Assembly: GCF_003958645.1 (NCBI RefSeq)
Contig: NZ_RXLO01000009.1
Span: forward strand, 124,001-188,000
Length of the DNA: 64,000 nt
Direction of reading: 5' to 3'
From: Chitinophaga rhizosphaerae
GTDB taxonomy: Bacteria > Bacteroidota > Bacteroidia > Chitinophagales > Chitinophagaceae
Shown here: positions 60,896 to 64,000 of the stretch, one piece after another
Numbering within the stretch: the first letter of the stretch is position 1
Layout of the letters: every line of letters begins with the position of its first letter
Translations under genes and position numbers: made by a program
The notes under the pieces: model-generated
What the model saw: only the letters and a program-made list of their open reading frames with translations
What the model was told of the DNA's origin: nothing
The model's database searches: none

Positions 60896-61681
60896 TTACT
60901 CCACACGCAAGGCACTGCGCAGTGCACTGTCTACCCGCGCGCCCTTCGGCACTAAAGCACTCAGCCAATCGCCGTACATCGCGTTCGGGAGCATGATGTA
61001 CCGACTCCCCAATTCCTGGCGCAACCCCTCCACTTTCACGTTTCGGGCATCCGAAGGCTGGCGGTAGAAAATATCAGTAAAGTCATTCAGGTTATCCCCT
61101 ACCAGCATCGCTATTTCATACTTGCGCGCCACTACCTGCCGCCGCGGCTCCTTATCCGAATTCCCCGACGACATGAGCAAATGTTCGTCATCCGCCTGGG
61201 GGAACCCGCAACGCTGCAGATTCTTCAACGTCGCGGCACGCTCACTTTCCATCCGGTTCGTAATGTAATAGATCGTAAACCCGCTTTCCGCCGCGAACCT
61301 GAAAAATTCCACCGATCCCGGCACCGGATCCGCCGCCGCTTTCTTCGTCCACTCCTCCCACGACGCCTGCGACCAACTCTTACCCGCCAACGCCACCGCC
61401 GCGGAATACGGACTGTTATCCAGCACCGTTTCATCGACATCCGTCACGATCGCACGCGGACGAAGCGTCTGCTGATGACGCATCACTTCCACCCGCTCGC
61501 CCGCCACACGGTACGCCTGCAGGCACAACGCCCGGTACTCTCCCGCCCGCTGCTGCCACAAAGCCGCCCAGGCAGGGCCTGAAACCCATGGCCCCGCCTG
61601 CCCCTGCGCACCCGCCGCCACCGGGCCCGCCGTTTTACAGGCCGCAAATAATATCAACAGAAAAATACCCAGGTATCGCAT
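60896..61681 (-). CDS. e(P4)-type HAD acid phosphatase lipoprotein
   Basis: 261 residues with a lipoprotein signal (LGIFLLILFAAC, Cys lipidation site). The HAD catalytic motif is IVTDVDETVLDNS, the second motif YYITNR, a Lys region near ARKYEIAML and VGDNLNDF with the final Asp pair. This is the class C/e(P4) 5'-nucleotidase-acid phosphatase family that dephosphorylates nucleotides at the outer surface or periplasm. The start codon ATG at 61681 is 165 bases from the divergent dprA ATG. Confidence 0.92.
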   Translation of the reverse strand: MRYLGIFLLILFAACKTAGPVAAGAQGQAGPWVSGPAWAALWQQRAGEYRALCLQAYRVAGERVEVMRHQQTLRPRAIVTDVDETVLDNSPYSAAVALAGKSWSQASWEEWTKKAAADPVPGSVEFFRFAAESGFTIYYITNRMESERAATLKNLQRCGFPQADDEHLLMSSGNSDKEPRRQVVARKYEIAMLVGDNLNDFTDIFYRQPSDARNVKVEGLRQELGSRYIMLPNAMYGDWLSALVPKGARVDSALRSALRVE

Positions 61682-61762
61682 ACACGAAAGCTTTTGATGT
61701 GAAGCAGGAAGTTAACGGGGCAAAAATCGGGAAAAATCTGTTCGGCGCCTGTAAAAAAGGCC

Positions 61763-61793
61763 GAGAATATCTCCGGAAATCGGAGAAATTCTC
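61763..61793. promoter_or_regulatory. 31-bp dyad in the dprA/acid phosphatase divergent region
   Basis: Arms GAGAATATCTCCG and CGGAGAAATTCTC pair over 13 positions with one mismatch around a 5-base loop (GAAAT). It lies 83 bases from the phosphatase start and 54 bases before the dprA ATG. It could be an operator for a dimeric regulator, or a structured leader of dprA. Confidence 0.5.
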
Positions 61794-61846
61794 AGTGCAG
61801 GTTTCCGCAGAATTCCCCTAGCTTCGATGCCCAAATTCTTTCATCC

Positions 61847-62953
61847 ATGCCAACCGAAACCCAATGCCGCATCGCGCTTAGCTTCATTCCTCAAGTCGGT
61901 GACGTTGTGGCCCGTCATCTCGTCGAACATTTCGGCGACGCCGCCTCCATCTTTTCCGCGCCCCGCCGCGAGCTCGAACGCATCACCACCGTTGGGCCGT
62001 CACGCGCAGACGCCATCCGGCAATTTAAAGACTTCTCCCGCACCGATTTGGAAATCCGCTTCCTCGAGCGCCAGGGCGTCCGCGCCATATTCTGGACAGA
62101 TGCCGATTACCCCACCCGCCTCCGCCATTGCTGGGACGCGCCCGTTCTCCTCTACGCCCGCGGCCAGCCCGACCTGCAAGCCCCCCGCATACTGGGCGTT
62201 GTAGGCACCCGCCGGCCCACGCCCTACGGCATCGAATGCTGCCGGTCGCTCATCAACGGCCTCGCACCGCTCAACGTCACCATCGTCAGCGGGCTCGCCT
62301 ATGGAATAGACGTGGCCGCCCACCAGGCCGCCATCGAAGCCGGTTTGCCCACCATCGGCGTGCTGGCCCACGGGCTCGACCGCCTCTATCCATACCGCCA
62401 TGCACGCATCGCACGGCGGATGGAGGAACAGGGCGGCTTACTCACCGATTTCCCCAGCGGAACCGTCCTCAACCGGATGCATTTCCCCCGCCGCAACCGT
62501 ATCGTAGCGGGCTGTTGCGACGGCATCCTCGTTGCGGAAAGCGGCATCACCGGCGGCTCGCTCATCACGGCCGGCCTGGCGAACGATTACAACCGAGACG
62601 TACTCGCCGTTCCCGGCCGAATCGGCGACACCGCCTCCGAAGGCTGCCTGGCCCTCATCCGCCAGAACCGGGCCGCCCTGGTCACTTCCGCCGCCGACAT
62701 TGCGGAAGCCCTGAACTGGCAGGGCTCCGCCATTTCTGCTCCGCCGGCCATCCAATCCGCCCTGTTCCATGACCTCACGGCCGAACAGCGGCTGCTCCTC
62801 GAAACCCTCGGCGCAACGCGCCTCAGCCTGGATGAAATCCAGTACAGGAGCGGCATTCCGCGGTCGCAGGTTACAGAAGGCATGCTGGCGCTGGAAATGA
62901 TGGGCGTGGTACGGGCCTTGCCTGGCCACACCTTCCAGCAAATGGCCCGCTGA
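61847..62953 (+). CDS. dprA: DNA-processing protein DprA
   Basis: 368 residues. A SAM-like/helix-hairpin-helix N-terminus (residues 1-80), the Rossmann DprA core (VVGTRRPTPYG, then VSGLAYGIDVAAHQAAIEAG, VLAHGLDRLYP and FPRRNRIVAG, LVAESGITGGSLITAGLAND) and a C-terminal winged helix (LSLDEIQYRSGIP). It loads RecA on incoming single-stranded DNA in natural transformation. Other competence genes are not seen here. It diverges from the phosphatase gene. Confidence 0.96.
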   Translation: MPTETQCRIALSFIPQVGDVVARHLVEHFGDAASIFSAPRRELERITTVGPSRADAIRQFKDFSRTDLEIRFLERQGVRAIFWTDADYPTRLRHCWDAPVLLYARGQPDLQAPRILGVVGTRRPTPYGIECCRSLINGLAPLNVTIVSGLAYGIDVAAHQAAIEAGLPTIGVLAHGLDRLYPYRHARIARRMEEQGGLLTDFPSGTVLNRMHFPRRNRIVAGCCDGILVAESGITGGSLITAGLANDYNRDVLAVPGRIGDTASEGCLALIRQNRAALVTSAADIAEALNWQGSAISAPPAIQSALFHDLTAEQRLLLETLGATRLSLDEIQYRSGIPRSQVTEGMLALEMMGVVRALPGHTFQQMAR

Positions 62954-62987
62954 CACACATGTTATTTAATCGGTACATAAAAAACGG

Positions 62988-63021
62988 TTTGCGCGGATTC
63001 GATAAAATAGTCGTACATTTG
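62988..63021 (+). promoter_or_regulatory. guaB promoter
   Basis: TTTG (62988-62991), a 22-base spacer, then TACATTTG (63014-63021), an exact -7 match with a good -33. It lies 39 bases before the guaB ATG. Confidence 0.7.
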
Positions 63022-63060
63022 CGTGCAATTATTTAGAAACCTTACCAAAATAATTGCAAT

Positions 63061-64000
63061 ATGCCTGCGGGAAAATCCAAAGAGAAATTTGTAGCTGACG
63101 GTCTCACCTTCGATGATGTTTTACTGGTACCTGCCTACTCAGAAGTGCTGCCCAGAGAAGTGAACATCTCCACTCAACTCACCAAGAACCTTCGTATCAA
63201 CATCCCCATGGTATCTGCCGCCATGGATACCGTAACGGAAGCCACCCTCGCCATCGCTTTGGCACGGGAAGGCGGTATCGGCATCCTGCACAAGAACATG
63301 AGCATCGAGAAACAGGCGGAACTGGTAAGAAAAGTGAAACGCAGCGAGAGCGGCCTCATCCTCGACCCGGTTACCCTCAGCGCAGATTCCACCATCGGCC
63401 AGGCATTACGCCTCATGCGGGATAACGGCATCAGCGGCATCCCCATCGTAGACGGCGATAAAAAACTCATCGGCATCCTCACCAACCGCGATCTCCGCTT
63501 CGAAAAGCAAAACACCAAGCGCCTGATCAGCGAAGTAATGACTAAAGACAACCTCGTGACCGCTCCCGAAGGCACGGACATGAAGAAAGCCGAAAAAATC
63601 CTCCAGCAGCACCGCATCGAAAAACTTCCCGTAGTCAATAAACAAGGTAAACTGGTAGGGCTCATCACCTACCGTGACATCCTCCAGCTGCAAAGCTGCC
63701 CCAACGCCGCAAAAGACATGTACGGCCGTCTGCTCGTTGGCGCCGCCCTCGGCATCACGCAAGACCTGCAGGAACGCGCAGCCGCACTCCTCCATGTTGG
63801 TGTGGACGTGGTTACGCTCGATAGCGCCCATGGCCATTCCATTTACGTGCTCGAAGCCCTCAAGAAACTGAAAAAAGCATTCCCGAAACTGCAGGTGATC
63901 GGTGGCAACGTAGCTACCGCAGAAGGCGCCCTCGCCCTGGCAGCCGCCGGTGCAGACGCCGTGAAAGTAGGCGTTGGCCCCGGTTCCATTTGCACCACCC
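63061..64000 (+). CDS. guaB: IMP dehydrogenase, N-terminal part, cut by the window edge
   Basis: The first 313 residues of the protein; no stop before the right edge. It oxidises IMP to XMP, the committed step to GMP. The N-terminal barrel start (GLTFDDVLLVPAYSEVLPRE, VSAAMDTVTE), two CBS domains (about 95-215, ISGIPIVDGDKKLIGILTNR, and EKLPVVNKQGKLVGLIT) and the catalytic Cys in GPGSICTT are present, with that Cys about three codons from the edge. It is transcribed from the promoter just upstream. Confidence 0.96.
   Translation, partial: MPAGKSKEKFVADGLTFDDVLLVPAYSEVLPREVNISTQLTKNLRINIPMVSAAMDTVTEATLAIALAREGGIGILHKNMSIEKQAELVRKVKRSESGLILDPVTLSADSTIGQALRLMRDNGISGIPIVDGDKKLIGILTNRDLRFEKQNTKRLISEVMTKDNLVTAPEGTDMKKAEKILQQHRIEKLPVVNKQGKLVGLITYRDILQLQSCPNAAKDMYGRLLVGAALGITQDLQERAAALLHVGVDVVTLDSAHGHSIYVLEALKKLKKAFPKLQVIGGNVATAEGALALAAAGADAVKVGVGPGSICTT

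Noticed and set aside
60628..60996. A 122-residue open frame in the AT-rich gap
   Set aside because: No family features, overlaps the well-supported phosphatase gene on the other strand, and lacks a start signal.

Overview
The window comes from a Bacteroidota chromosome, most likely Chitinophagaceae and probably Chitinophaga or a close relative. The evidence is a type B T9SS (CHU_C) sorted surface protein, a PorE-like OmpA lipoprotein-type architecture, FecI/FecR pairs, a mitochondrial-type citrate synthase, ATP-dependent PEP carboxykinase, and promoters of the Bacteroidota type (TAnnTTTG at about -7). Base composition is fairly GC-rich. No rRNA, tRNA, CRISPR array, insertion sequence or integrase was seen.

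Layout. 0-20.6 kb is mostly core genome: a 1227-residue PKD/CHU_C surface protein, recG, gltA, an LptF/G permease, tgt, a family 2 glycosyltransferase, rsmG, a zinc-type CDF exporter, two sigma-factor clusters (one with a small membrane protein and an HMA-like protein, one FecI-FecR-STN), a DinB-like protein, a radical SAM/SPASM protein and an M1 aminopeptidase.

20.7-49.2 kb is a single 28.5-kb minus-strand block of 20 genes encoding a complete extracellular contractile injection system (eCIS, the Afp/PVC/MAC/AlgoCIS lineage). In transcription order it holds a DUF4255 cap/terminator protein, a conserved unknown protein, two sheath proteins, two tube proteins, DUF5908, a LysM tube-base protein, a VgrG-like spike, a PAAR tip, a gp25 wedge, a baseplate-J protein, an S74 self-processing fibre, a second baseplate-J protein, a tape measure, a membrane-anchored VWA protein, a DUF4157 protein with a second metzincin-like site, an AAA+ ATPase, a GH46-chitosanase-like enzyme and a 1316-residue DUF4157 multidomain protein with a PD-(D/E)XK-like motif. 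The structural genes come first and the putative cargo and loading genes last. The VWA protein, the chitosanase-like enzyme and the CxxC-repeat leaders of the two DUF4157 proteins are the least explained parts and the most likely source of new biology.

49.4-64 kb returns to core genes: an AT-rich orphan divergent from the eCIS operon, rsmI, purS, pssA, an M24 peptidase, pckA, folD, queE, the PorE-like OmpA protein, a DUF1569/DinB-like protein, an e(P4)-type acid phosphatase, dprA, and guaB cut by the right edge. Between queE and the OmpA gene lies a noncoding array of about six 81/83-bp tandem units, each with a hairpin. A strong 31-bp dyad sits in the dprA/phosphatase divergent region. Several genes (folD, queE, the glycosyltransferase) have a -7 element so close to the ATG that their mRNAs may be leaderless.
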